Shown here: piece by piece, positions 10,594-21,535 of the stretch
Layout: each line of letters starts with the position of its first letter
Position numbering within the stretch: the first letter of the stretch is position 1
From: Simmondsia chinensis
Taxonomy: Eukaryota; Streptophyta; Magnoliopsida; Caryophyllales; Simmondsiaceae
Direction of reading: 5' to 3'
DNA length: 64,000 nt
Assembly: GCA_018398585.1 (NCBI GenBank)
Contig: JAGTTD010000018.1
Coordinates: forward strand, 4,409,501 to 4,473,500
The notes under the pieces: generated by a model
The model's database searches: none
Told to the model about the DNA's origin: nothing
Seen by the model: only the letters and a program-made list of their open reading frames with translations
Program-made: the position numbers and the translations under genes

Positions 10594-10942
10594 TATTGAA
10601 AATATACTACGTATACATGTGTATTTTGTATTTATTTTTAATGTAAATATTTTGAATTTAATTTAGATCTAGAATTAAATTTAGGGTAGTTAATAGGGCA
10701 TTTTCTCTTCTCTTTTGAATGGAGTAACCGGCACCCCACCCCCCATCAATGGGCTCTTCAATTTTGTTTTTAATTTCTGCTTTCAATGTTATTTCCTAGT
10801 GTAATTAACCTAGGATTCTTTGCATCCTTTTATCTTCTTTGATGTACTTATAAATAGGGTAGATTATTTTCAATGAAATAATTCAAGTTTTCCTCCTCTT
10901 CTTAGTGTTCATTATTGTTTATTTGTTTGTCAAGTTTTTACA
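10594..10942 (+). repeat. 3' LTR of Copia element 1
   Basis: Matches the 5' LTR throughout. The first bases are TATTG instead of TGTTG, so the terminal TG is mutated. The TATA box is at 10849-10856. The end TTTTTACA is followed by the AGTAC target duplication. Confidence 0.92.
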
Positions 10943-10947
10943 AGTAC

Positions 10948-11686
10948 CTTGAACTTTGCCCAAATTTGAGAAGAGAGTAAAGCTGGAAATTACTCGACAA
11001 CACAGAAATGCGAGTCCAAATTCGGATTCTAACGCAGAAGCAAGTAGTTAAATAAAGGAGGCGAAGAGGCCAAGGTGGTTACTGGAGAAGAATGGAGAAT
11101 GTGCTGTTGTCTTGTGTCACACGTGAGGAGAGAGAGAGTAGGGAATTTATAATGGGAAACATATAAATATGGGTTTTTAATTTGCAACGGTAAAATAACG
11201 GACGTAATAAATTGCAACAGCTATATTGTTAATAAATTTCCAACGGTTACAATTTTAATTCCTCTAAATGGCTAGTAATGGTAACATGCATTAAAACTCG
11301 GTGCAATGAATTCCAACAGCTAAAAACGGTCACAAATTTAATGACGTTAAAACGTTCCAGGTAAGCGGCTAGTAACGGGTTTTAAAATATATTTTTCGAA
11401 AAATAAATGTACCTGTTAGGAAAAAAATTATCCACACTATTTTTTCAACGTGGGATACAACTCCCCTTAAAAACTAAAGATTAGCTTGTATCATTTTTCC
11501 AATAATTTGGAAGTACTCCTTGCAATTTTTGACCCAATCTGAAAAACTAAGGTTAAAGTTGACATTTTTGGTGACCCGAGCCTGATATGTTTAAGCTAGA
11601 AATGTCCCAACCTCTAACCCACCCTACCCGATTTCTAGGTATCGTGTGGAAACACTTGTAATTAGACAATGTAATGTTAAATATTA
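10948..11686. other. Intergenic stretch, nothing firm
   Basis: Flank of the Copia insertion. Short AACGGTNNNAA-type words recur between 11180 and 11380 (for example CAACGGTAAAATAACGG, AACGGTTACAA), suggesting an old unidentified repeat. No credible reading frame. Confidence 0.4.
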
Positions 11687-12176
11687 AGGAAAATTATGAT
11701 CTAGGTATCCTGAGATTTGATTATTTATCACTTAAATATTCTGATGTTTCAATATATATAATGAGATACCCTGACGTTTAAAAATTTTATCAATTAGGTA
11801 CCCTATGTCGGAATTTGATGAATTTTTATGAATATTGGACCGATTTTATGTAATATATGTTAGTATAGTGAATAATACCGATAATATATACAAGTTATTT
11901 CAATTTTTTCAACAAAAATTTAATGAATTACGATAAAAACGTTCACTTAGTCTGGATGCAAACTATCATTATAGTGCCAAAATCAGGTGTCATAACATTT
12001 TTTTGGGTAAAAATCATCAAATTCTAATGAATATACTTATATATTATTGAAATCATATTATACTTGAACATTTTTTTACAAAAATCTATTAAATTTTGGA
12101 AGAAAGGTACTTGATTAATAAAATTTTGAAACTTCGGGATACCTAAATGAAAACATTTCTAAATCTCAGGGTACCT

Positions 12177-12269
<93 letters not shown>

Positions 12270-12320
12270 GTTCTTATTATATATATTAAAACATTCAGGA
12301 TACCTAAGTAATAATTTCCT
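11687..12320. mobile_element. hAT-like MITE with internal (AT)n
   Basis: The left end AGGAAAATTATGATCTAGGTATCCTGA pairs with the complement of the right end (AGGAAATTATTACTTAGGTATCCTGA). Subterminal regions on both sides repeat AGGTACC and GATACC words. An 8-bp duplication AAATATTA flanks the element at 11679-11686 and 12321-12328, which fits hAT elements. It is non-coding. The (AT)n tract at 12181-12266 is inside its right half. Confidence 0.75.
12181..12266. repeat. (AT)n microsatellite
   Basis: About 40 uninterrupted AT dinucleotides within the hAT-like MITE. Confidence 0.97.
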
Positions 12321-12492
12321 AAATATTAATCATATAACGATTGAGACGATTGTTGCTTGTGCATAGTTATGTTTTTTTGGTGCATATGTGTTAGTTCTGA
12401 GTTTGTAACTTGTGACATCCTTTTTGAAGCACCACTAGTGTTTAGCAAGTTAGCTAATCATGATATATAATGTGTTGTTTGTTTGTGGGTTG

Positions 12493-12961
12493 TGCTAGGA
12501 AAATGTCTCAAAATATACTTGGTATTTTAGCAGGGATGCCGTGAGGAGGTCGATCGATCGGGATGGATCTCGATTGATCGGGAAAGTTACGTAAAAGAGG
12601 GATGCCTGCAGTGAGCGGGCCGATCGATCGGTGAAGTATCGATCGATCGGGAACCGCGTTTCCCACATGACTATAAATATGGACGTAGGGTTACGTCACA
12701 AATAATCCAATTCAAAGTGAGGTTTTCCCCATAGCATTGCCGCCAAAGAAGTTGAGTGAGAGAGAGATATTGTAATTCTTCTTTTGATTCAATAATAAAA
12801 GCTCCGATCTTTGCCTGTGGTTTTCTCCCCTTTCGATTGTAAAGGGGTTTCCACGTAAATCATTGCGTCATGGTTTCTTTTCTCTTTTAGTCCATTTATT
12901 TCTCGATTTGTCATGGTATTTGATTCGATTGCATACCGGGAGACTTATTTATTTCCGCACA
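12493..12961 (+). repeat. 5' LTR of Copia element 2
   Basis: Starts TGCTAGGAAAATGTC (TGTTAGG in the partner) and ends TTTCCGCACA. U3 holds several CGATCGATCGG palindromes (about 12550-12652). TATA box TATAAATA at 12672-12679. A polyadenylation-like AATAATAAAAG lies in R/U5. Confidence 0.88.
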
Positions 12962-12964
12962 AAT

Positions 12965-12976
12965 TGGTATCAGAGC
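12965..12976 (+). other. Primer-binding site (initiator Met tRNA type)
   Basis: TGGTATCAGAGC three bases after the LTR end. Confidence 0.88.
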
Positions 12977-12997
12977 CTGGTTCTTCGAATTGGTACA

Positions 12998-14640
12998 ATG
13001 GCATCAGGTATTAAGATCGAGGTAGAGAAGTTCAATGGTCAGGGAAGTTTTAACTTATGGCAAGTCTGTGTGAAAGGACACCTGACCCAGAATGGCTTGA
13101 AGAAAGCACTGGAGGGGAAAGAGAAGAAACCCGAGACTATGACCGAGGCACAATGGGAAGAGATGGATGATAAGGCTCTCACAGCGATATAGATGTGTTT
13201 GGCTGATGATGTTCTGTCAGAGGTCTTGGAGATGGAAACCGCAAGGGAGTTATGGGAGAAATTATTAGACATGTTTTGCCACAAGTCAATCTCCAACAAA
13301 CTCGCAGTGAAGCGACGGTTATTCACTTTCCGTATGACAGAAGGTACATCCCTTAAAAACCATCTTAGCGAGTTTACCTCTATTATACAAGAATTAAAGG
13401 AATTGGATGATGTCTCTAAGGACGAGGATCAAGCTATGTTATTACTGTGTTCGCTCTCTAATTTGTATAAGGACTTTGTAGAAAGCATGATATACGAGGT
13501 TAGGCCGACATTACTGTTGATGAGGTGAAAAGAAACCTTGTGAGTAAAGAACGGGTAGAGAGGGAGTTATCTAACTCGATGAATGACTCAGGTAGTGGTT
13601 TGCATGTGAGAGGTAGACCAGAACGTAGGGGATCCAATGGTGGGAAAAAGTCTAGGTCTAAATTTAGACATAAGAACCTGTCATGCGATTACTGTCACAA
13701 TAAAGGGCACATAAAGAAATACCGTTACAAATATAAAAATAAATTGAAAGAGGGTAACAGAGGTGACCAGGGCAAAGACAAGTTCGCTGAGGCTAGTGGC
13801 GTAGAGGATGATAGTGATGGGGATTTTCTATTAGTTGTTGATTCTCAGTCATGGCCCAAGGATAAGTGGGTCATGGATTCGGGTTGTTCATATCACGTTA
13901 CTCGAAATAGAGACTGGTTCTCCACGTATAAATCTATCCAAGGTGGAGTTGACTTGCTGGGTAACGATGCTGCTTGTAAGGTAATGGGAATTGGAACAGT
14001 CCGTGTGAGGACGTTTGATGGGGCTATTAGAACCTTAAGTGATGTACGTCACATCCCAGAGTTAAAGAAGAACTTGATTTCTTTAGGTACCCTTGAGTCT
14101 AGTGGGTACAAGTACACTACTGAAGGTGGAGTCATGCGGGTCAGTAAGGGTGCTTTAGTTGTGATGAAAGGAAATAGGGTTGGTACATTGTATGAGCTTG
14201 CAGGTACTACCGTGACAAGTTCAGTTGATGTTTCCACATCTGCTATGATAAATGCAGAAATCACAAGACTGTGGCACATGAGAATGGGTCACATTGGTGA
14301 TAAGGCATTATCTGAGCTGAGTAAGAGGGGACTGCTTTGTGGTCAGTCAACAGGACTGATGGAATTCTATGAGCACTGTGTGTATGGGAAGCAGAAGAGA
14401 GTCAGCTTCAAGGCAGCAGTGCATCACACAAAGGGAACGTTAGATTACATACATTCTGATATGTGGGGACTTTCCAGAGTGGCTTCTAAAGGTGGGTCCA
14501 GGTATCTTCTAACATTACTGATGATTACTCACGTAAAGTTTGGGTCTATTTTCTGTAGCAGAAAAATAAGGTGTATGATGTCTTCAAGAAATGGAAGATT
14601 CTACTTAGAAAACAGACAGGAAAGCCAATCAAGAGGTTGA
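12998..14640 (+). pseudogene. Copia element 2 gag, protease and N-terminal integrase
   Basis: The ATG at 12998 begins 'MASGIKIEVEKFNGQ', typical of TNT1-type gag. A TAG interrupts at 13190 and a frameshift occurs near 13500. The zinc knuckle reads CX2CX4H but has Tyr in place of the last Cys ('CDYCHNKGHIKKYRY'). The protease site 'WVMDSGCSYHV' is near 13870. Integrase keeps 'WHMRMGH' and 'YIHSDMWG'. A second frameshift near 14516, followed by a stop at about 14561, moves the reading to the next block. Confidence 0.85.
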
Positions 14641-16367
14641 GGACTGATAATGGTCTTGAGTTTGTTAAAGGAGACTTCACTAGATTTTGTGAAGATCAGG
14701 GTATAGCTAGTTCTAGACCGAGGCGACAGATCATGCCTCCAGAGAGATATGGGTATGAGGAGATGATTGCTTATGCCCTTACTACTGCTGATTCTTTAGA
14801 TGACAGTGAGCCGACTTCATATTCAGAGGCTGTATCGAGATCAGATGTTGAGAAGTGGCTCGTTGCTATGAATGAAGAGATGCAATCTCTTCATAAAAAT
14901 CAGACTTGGGAACTGGTGAAGCCTCAAACAGGGAAAAGACTGATTGGTTGTAAATGGGTCTTCAAAAGAAAAGAGGGCATTCCTGGAGTTGAAGATGCAA
15001 GATACAAGGCACGTTGGGTAGCTAAAGGCTACAGTCAGGTACAGGGTGTTGATTTTCATGATATATTCTCACCTACAGTTAGACATACTTCGATTCGTGC
15101 GCTTTTGTCTTTAGTTGCTATGTAAGACTTAGAACTTGAGCAGCTAGATGTAAAGGCTGCATTTTTGCATGGTGAACTAAAAGAGAGTATCTATATACAT
15201 CAGCCCGAGGGCTTCATTGTAGAAGGAAAGGAAGATCATGTATGTTTGCTTAAGAGGTCTTTATATGGTTTGAAGCAGTCTCCTAGGCAGTGGTATAGGA
15301 GATTTGATTAGTTCATGACAGGTCATGGGTACATCAGGAGTAAGTACGACAGTTGTGTGTGCTTCAGAAAGATTGATTCAGGCTTTGTTTATTTGCTTTT
15401 GTACGTTGATGATATGTTGACTGCAGCACGATACATGAATGACGTTGGTGACTTGAAATCTATGTTGAAAAGTGAGCTTGAGATGAAAGATCTTGGAGTG
15501 GCTAAGAAGATTCTAGGCATGGAGATTCGTAAAGACCGAAAAGCCGAAAAATTATACTTGTCGCAGGAGAAATATATTAAGAAGGTGTTAGACAGGTTTC
15601 ATATGAAGGATGCTAATCTAGTTAGCACGCCTTTAGCAGCTCACTTCAGACTCTCAGCATTAGATTCGCCTCAGACTGAGGAGGATGTCAAGTATATGTC
15701 TCAGATTCCCTATTCTAGTGGAGTGGGCAATATTATGTATGCAATGGTTTGCACGCGTCCAAATATTGCTTTTGCAGTGAGCAGAGTTAGTAGGTAAATA
15801 GCGAATCCAAGTAGAGAGCATTGGCATGAAGTGAAGTGGATTCTCTGGTATATTTGTGGAACTTCTGATATTTGTTTGGAATATTGGAAAAGTAAGTGTT
15901 GTTTAATTGGGTATGTAGATTCTGATTATGGTGGTGACCTCGATAAGAGGAAGTCCACATCAGGGTATGTGTTTTGTTTAGGTGACACAGCTATCAGTTG
16001 GAGAGCGTGTTTATAGTCTGTTACAGCACAGTCTACTACCAAGGCCAAGTATATGGCAATGACAGAAGCATTCAAAGAAGCCGTCTGGTTGAGAGGTTTT
16101 ATCAGTGAAATCAGTGTTGAGCATGGCACAGTTAGAGTCTACTGTGATAGTTAGTCCGCCATTCATCTAGCGAAGGATCAGATGTCACATCATGACAGAA
16201 CGAAGCATATCGATGTGAAGCATCATTTTATTAAAGATCTAATTGACGAGTGGAAGGTGGAGTTGAAGAAGATTGGGACTGAGGACAATCCAGCTAACAT
16301 ATTCACTAAGGTTCTACCAGGGAGTAAGTTCGAGCATTGCTCGAATTTGGTGGGTCATTCGGTTTGA
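14571..16367 (+). pseudogene. Copia element 2 integrase core, reverse transcriptase and RNase H, with deletion
   Basis: One frame throughout, cut by stops at 15123, 15309, 15795, 16014 and 16153. The integrase 'RTDNGLEF' is followed almost at once by 'RRQIMPPERYGYEEM'. Compared with the sister element at 35 kb, about 200-250 codons are missing, including the third catalytic residue region ('PQQNG…E') and the integrase C-terminal domain. Reverse transcriptase motifs 'GCKWVFKRK', 'QLDVKAAFLHGEL' and 'YVDDMLTAA' remain. RNase H ends at 16367. Several stops are consistent with C-to-T or G-to-A changes (CAG or TGG codons). Confidence 0.88.
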
Positions 16368-16454
16368 TGTGTGTTAGCCCCGGTTGAGGGGGCGTTTGGG
16401 GAGAAGGTGGAGTTGTTTTGTTGTTGATGTTAATTTTAAGCCAAGGTGGAGATT

Positions 16455-16904
16455 TGTTAGGAAAATGTCTCAAAATATACTTGGTATTTTAGCAGGGATG
16501 TCGTGAAGAGGCCGATCGATCGGGGTGGAGCTCGATCGATCGGGAAAGTTACGTAAAAGAGGGACACCTGCAGTGAGCGAGCCGATCGATCGGGAACTGC
16601 ATTTCCCACGCGGGTATAAATATGGACGTAGGGTTACATCACAAATAATCCAATTCAAAGTGAGGTTTTTCCCATAGCGGCGCCGCCAAAGAAATTAAGT
16701 GAGAGAGAGATATTGTAATTCTTCTTTTGATTCAATAATAAAAGCTCCAATCTTCACCCGTGGTTTTCTCCCCTTTCGATTGTAAAGGGGTTTCCACGTA
16801 AATCATTGTGCCATTGTTTCTTTTCTCTTTTAGTCCATTTATTTCTCGATTTGTCGTGGTATTTGATTCGATTGCATACCGGGAGACTGATTTATTTCCA
16901 CACA
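16455..16904 (+). repeat. 3' LTR of Copia element 2
   Basis: Starts TGTTAGGAAAATGTC and ends TTTCCACACA. TATA box at 16615-16622. It lacks one CGATCGATCGG-containing block of about 20 bp that the 5' LTR has. Confidence 0.88.
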
Positions 16905-17469
16905 GACTGCTTGTATATTAGAATTGTTGTTCAATTTTGTTCGGAAGTTCTATATGATGTAATTGTTTATGTCGTGAATTAATAGTTTCAATGTTTATTT
17001 CTCAATTTTTTTAGGGATTGAATTCTCAACAACAAAATGTCAAAATTATATGATTGCTTATTACCTAATCCTGAAAATTTAGAGTTAGGTCCAGCATTCC
17101 TGAATAATTAGGAGAGCTGCTTGCAAATCTAATCTTCGAGGTACATGATCTCCAATGTATGATCTTTTTAGCTTATGCTTTCATGACTTTATGAGTTAAT
17201 ATTTATTGGCGTATTTTTATTGTTGTTTATCTTTTGCTCATCTTCTGCACTTTTATTCTTGACCTTTCACAATGTTGTTTGCTTAAATTAAAAATAGTAC
17301 TCGAGGTTATAGGGTTTGCATTGTGCATTTTACTAATTTATATGTGATACAAAGGGTTTAGTGACTGTTCAAGATTGTTGGGTTTGGTTTGAAAACTTAT
17401 TGACAATGGACTCTGAAAAACATGTACTTAGTTGTAACCATTTACCTACCATACTTGTGGAATTATCAA
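16905..17469. other. Non-coding, nothing recognised
   Basis: AT-rich spacer between Copia element 2 and the retroposed ORF1-like insertion. Confidence 0.5.
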
Positions 17470-17484
17470 CATTATGTTGAAGGA

Positions 17485-19093
17485 CGATGGGTGGCGGGTC
17501 TTAAGCTCAAGCTTGAATGGACTAACCCTGACAAAAGACCAACTGAATTACCCATTCGAAATGAACTTAGATCGCAGGACCTACAACAACCCAGAGCTAC
17601 TGTGGACAACTAAGATCAGGGTAATGCTACTCTCTATCAGGCCGAGGGACCTGTGGCTTCTAACATGCCGAAGATTGTGGTTTCTAACGCCAATAAGAGT
17701 GTGGAGGCTTGGCTCAATCGATCTATAATTGTGCACTCGTCTGATGAGGTCAGTCTGGATAATGTCCTCACTTTTATTACTGACAACAACCTTCAAGGTT
17801 TATCCCCCAGAGGGTTAAACACCAATATCTTTATCCTGGTTTGTGATTCGGCTGAGACTTTGGAGTCCTACCTCAGGCCACACAAAGGGATTTTACTTCG
17901 GAAATTCAGAGAGGTATATAAATACTCCGGAGAGACTCTTGGTTCTCTAAATAGAAGAGTATGAATCGAGGTATTTGGACTACTTGTACAACGCTAGACC
18001 AAGGAACGCTTTACGGATCTCGCTAAAATATGGGAGAAGTTCGTTAAGATGGATCCAAGGACATCTGCTATGAGATGTATTGATGTCACCAGGATCCTCA
18101 TCGAAACCTGTTCCTCTACATTTATTCATCAGATGGTTCAAGTCCAGTTTAACGGGGGTTCCCGCTTGGTCCTTGTCAAGGAGGGTAGTTCAGAGTTGAT
18201 ACCCCATGACTCGCGCAGAGTTGTTGCTCTTGCGTCTTCGGACAGATTAGTGAGGGTGCAGGCCGCAGGCTACATGCACCCACATTGTGACAGTCAATGC
18301 ACCACCCAGAGGCGACATAACATACCGTTTCAGCCTTCTCCTGTACAGATGATGGCTATCATGAGTGAATGCGGGGATTCTGGAAGTCATATCATAAGGT
18401 CAAGGAATGAAGGAGTGCGTGTCTTAGAACTGTCGTTGGGTCAGCTTGCTATCCGTATTAACGATCGATATGTCGGGAGATGGGATCAGGAGTGCCGGTG
18501 GCCACATGCTCCTCTTGTTCCTCTGCTTTCCCAGCCTGTTGCTCAAATACTACTTCAGGAAGTTTGAGGTAATTAACATATCCCTTCTCTTCTCCCATGG
18601 GTTGGAAGTGATTGAAGCCGAATCAACACATCCTCATGATCAGAATTCACCTAATGAGAACGAGGCTCATGGCATCGCCAGTGATTATGATTCAGGATCC
18701 TCTGGGCCTGAATTTCCTCCAAGCTTCGAGCCCCATTCTAAATAAGACAAAGCCACTTATGGAGGGGCGTAGTTGTGTTAGAAAGAGTAAAGGAAAAGGA
18801 TTGATGACGAAAAGGGAAAGGAAAGCTTTGAAGTGCAAAATGAAAGAGAAAGAGAAGCGGGAGCTTCAAGAGTTCTTGAAGGATATGTCGCCCAAAAACA
18901 GTGCACAGAAATCGACCAAGGCCACAGGCAAGCAAAAAAAGAGGAACATGACAAAGGGGGTTGGCAACGGGAAGAGGTCGATAAGATCCTTCAGGCCAAG
19001 CGAGTAATTGAGATGGGAGGAAGGCTAGGTCTGAACTTCGATGGCTTTGACCCGTCCACGATGAGCGCTATACTTGATGAAACGGTGACCTGA
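17485..19093 (+). pseudogene. DUF4283-like ORF1 protein, broken
   Basis: The frame runs through a stop at 17611 into 'IVVSNANKSVEAWLNRSIIV', then 'RRV*IEVFGLLVQR*TKERF', where both stops (17962 and about 17995) stand where DUF4283 proteins have Trp. It continues 'DVTRILIETCSSTFIHQ' to a stop at 18565. Two further frame changes carry an acidic linker (about 18600-18740), a Lys-rich segment (about 18760-18990) and a C-terminus 'AKRVIEMGGRLGLNFDG' ending at 19093. This succession of DUF4283, basic region and a short helix resembles LINE ORF1 proteins and their host relatives. The exact family needs a profile search. Confidence 0.65.
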
Positions 19094-19345
19094 ACGCCTT
19101 TTTTTATCCTGCTTCAAGTGCCGCTATCCCGAGTCAGTCACAATGGTCAATTAATGATCTTCCTATTATAACGGTTTTTGCTTGTATTCCTGTTTGTTCC
19201 TGTTTGGTCCTGTTTTTGTAACTTTCTGTTTGTTCCTGTTTTTGTAATTTTGTGCCACATTATTTAGAGGGTTTTGTAAGGGCTCGCTTGCTAAAGCGCC
19301 TGATTTGTACTGCGACCAGGTCACTAATTAGCGAAAAAAAAACAG
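17485..19345 (+). mobile_element. Retroposed DUF4283/LINE-ORF1-like insertion with poly(A) and target duplication
   Basis: The block is flanked by CATTATGTTGAAGGA (17470-17484) and CATTATGTTGAATGA (19346-19360), 14 of 15 bases identical, and ends in nine A residues (19334-19342) just before the second copy. These are the marks of target-primed reverse transcription. It contains a DUF4283-like protein sequence and a 3' UTR but no endonuclease or reverse transcriptase. It is therefore either a non-autonomous non-LTR element or a processed copy of an ORF1-type gene. Confidence 0.75.
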
Positions 19346-19360
19346 CATTATGTTGAATGA

Positions 19361-20500
19361 TGACATATGTGCAGACATGAGTGCTGAGTGCTGAGATTAT
19401 AAATGTACTTCTCCGTCGCCTTTACTTATGCAAATAAGGGTACTTAGACGCTGAGCATAGAAAAATCTTAGAAAATACCTAAGTCTACTCCTTAGACAAT
19501 ACCTATGTCAAACTGTCATTCCTGTTTTCATAGCCTTTACATGAAAAGCAAATAAATTGGGGGAAATGCTTATTGAGTGTTCCCACTTGCTTTAATCATC
19601 ATGAGTCTCCTTCCAATTTTTATGGATGAAAAGCAAACTTTGTCTTTATGAGCATAGAGAAGAATACCTTTCTCCCTCATTAGAAAAATAACTCATTCAC
19701 TTAAAACCATAACTTAGTAGAGTGCAGTGTTTTGGGCTTTCTAAAGATTTATGTCCTGCTTGATTCTTACCCCAGACCCTGCTTATGCGGAAGACTTTGA
19801 GGCACTGGGTCGGTTGTTGTTTGTTGGTTCTTAATTGGCAGGTCAAGGGGCCAAGGAAGAAGATATTTCATAATAGAACACAAAAGATACTTTAAGGGAG
19901 CAACTGTAAATAATGTTGTTAGTGTTTTGTTCTGTTAAAAAACCGCATTGCATGAATTTTGAGGAGTGAACAACAGTTAGGTTTCTAAAACTCAAAATAT
20001 AAGACAAAAGTTAAGTTGGATAAAAAGTGCTGAAAAAGTAACTCAGAAATTGGCATATGCATATTCGAGCTTGAGTTATCGGGATTGAAAATCTTGACTT
20101 GGACTACTTTGACAACTGTTATTGTAAGCCAGTCTTTGTGCACAACATGTGAATCTGTTTCTAACTGTATGCTAACTACGTTGATGTGAGTTGGTTGATT
20201 AAAAAATTTTGGATTATAACGTGGTTTTCTAAAGAAGAATGCAAATATAGTGGGCAGATGAAAATTGACAATTTTTTGTGGATTTACGTAACTAACTCTT
20301 TTTATCTAAATTGTTGGCTTCTCTCATGTTTCATTACAACTTACCACTCTCGACCTAAAAGCACATGCCATGCATGAATAAGGTCCAGGATTAAGTTGAT
20401 GATGATCTATTATGTGGCTTAGACTGGAATACTTAAAATAGTACAAATATTAAATTGAAATGGTTAGAAGTATAGAGATTGAATTAAAGTAGTTGGTAAA
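19361..20500. other. Intergenic; only a LINE tail recognised
   Basis: AT-rich sequence with no believable coding frame. It contains the short LINE tail at 19765-19826. Confidence 0.45.
19765..19826 (+). mobile_element. RTE-LINE/Au-SINE tail fragment
   Basis: CCCCAGACCCTGCTTATGCG followed by GAGGCACTGGGT and a GTT-rich end match the last 60 bp of the other tails in this window. The 5' part is missing. Confidence 0.65.
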
Positions 20501-20512
20501 AGTACAAGGTAG

Positions 20513-20696
20513 CCCATCATGGGGGTGTCTCAGTTGGTGGCGTCTCCTACCCATGTGGTCATTGCCCAAGAGTTAGGAGTTTGATTCTTGCTGAGGATAT
20601 ACTCATGACTTACCCACTCATGTGGGCTTGTGGATTGTTCTAATGGGCCGGGGTTGGTTGGGCAAGCCAATCCCTCGTTACCAAAAAAAAAAAAAA
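20513..20696 (+). mobile_element. tRNA-type SINE, 184 bp
   Basis: A perfect 12-bp target duplication AGTACAAGGTAG occurs at 20501-20512 and 20697-20708. The head has a pol III A-box-like GTCTCAGTTGGTGGCG and a B-box-like GAGTTTGATTC about 30 bp later. The element ends GGGCAAGCCAATCCCTCGTT followed by a run of about 15 A. This is the classical layout of a plant poly(A) SINE. Confidence 0.88.
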
Positions 20697-20935
20697 AGTA
20701 CAAGGTAGTGCGATGTAAATAGACTTTGTTTCTTCAAGTTGCGTGGCTTTCATCTCATTTTCGCCTATTCGAGATACAAATAGATTGAACTCAGAATGAT
20801 ATTGTTATCTTTGTTGTTAATAGTTATATGATGGCAGCTATTAGCGCCTGATGGATTAAGGAGACAGAGATGGAGACTATTCTGTCACTGAACTTCTTTA
20901 CATTGGATAATTGGTCATTCGGCATGTCAAATGTA

Positions 20936-21192
20936 CGGTTCATTTTCCAAGCACTAATGCAACCGGATCCTATTAGAACTTCGAAGTTAAGCGTGCTTGG
21001 GCTAAAGTAGTACCAGGATGGGTGACCTCCTGGGAAGTCCTCGTGTTGCCAACCCTATAAGGTTGGGGGGTCCTCAGAAATAGCCTCACGGCAGAGTTAC
21101 ACCCTAAAGGTTTAAGGCTGCGTACATCCACCTTTACCAAACCCCACTTATACAGGAGCCCTTGAGGTACTGGGTCTGTTGTTATTGCTGTA
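20936..21192 (+). mobile_element. 5S rRNA-headed SINE with RTE-LINE-like tail, copy A
   Basis: A perfect 15-bp target duplication GGCATGTCAAATGTA lies at 20921-20935 and 21193-21207. Bases from about 20937 to 21053 follow plant 5S rRNA, including the internal promoter parts AAGTTAAGCGTGCTTGGGC and AGGATGGGTGACCTCCTGGG. The rest (GGGGTCCTCAGAAATAGCCT, AAGGCTGCGTACATCCACC, …GTACTGGGTCTGTTGTTATT) is the tail shared with the RTE LINE at 59-62 kb. The 5S internal promoter would drive pol III transcription and the tail would recruit the LINE machinery; this last point is inference. Confidence 0.9.
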
Positions 21193-21535
21193 GGCATGTC
21201 AAATGTAAACTTATTTCTAATAATGAAGTTTTAGGAATTCTATTGAGGACTATTTTATGTATTTGTTCAGAAATTCTCCAATCTTCATTTATTACTTTTC
21301 CCAGAGGTGTTTTTATATGCTTTTCTATTCCATTAGCTTTTGAATAGCATTCATAAACAAGGTATTGTCTGTTATTATTTTTGCTAGCTATCCTTCAATA
21401 TTCCTTCGTTTTTGTGTTGCTCTTTTTACTATTCTTTTGTGAGTTCCTAGGCTCTGACTTCCATTTGGTTGGATAGAAATACTCTTCCTCCCTATTGTTG
21501 TTGTTTGCTTACATGAATGATAGCAAGAAAACAAT

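Larger units (their letters stand above)
5731..10942 (+). mobile_element. Copia LTR retrotransposon 1, full length, degenerate coding
   Basis: A 5.2-kb element with LTRs at 5731-6103 and 10594-10942. It has a primer-binding site complementary to initiator-Met tRNA immediately after the 5' LTR and a purine tract (TTGAGGGAGAG) before the 3' LTR. Perfect 5-bp target duplications AGTAC lie at 5726-5730 and 10943-10947. Domain order gag, protease, integrase, reverse transcriptase, RNase H is that of Ty1/Copia. The coding region carries at least five in-frame stops and one frameshift, so it is non-autonomous today. Confidence 0.95.
12493..16904 (+). mobile_element. Copia LTR retrotransposon 2 (TNT1-like), heavily mutated
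   Basis: LTRs lie at 12493-12961 and 16455-16904, with a Met-tRNA primer site at 12965-12976 and the purine tract AAGGTGGAGATT before the 3' LTR. Flanks are GGTTG and GACTG, at best a decayed target duplication. gag-pol has two frameshifts, about seven stops and a large deletion across the integrase C-terminus. At 4.4 kb it is short for a Copia element. It belongs to the same lineage as the minus-strand element at 32.9-37.9 kb, judged by shared protein motifs and GATCGATCGG-rich LTRs, but the LTRs have diverged too much to be the same subfamily. Confidence 0.9.

Noticed and set aside
20937..21053. 5S rRNA gene
   Set aside because: The 5' end is diverged, there is no T-run terminator after the 3' end, it runs straight into a LINE-type tail, and the whole unit is bracketed by a target duplication. 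It is a SINE head.
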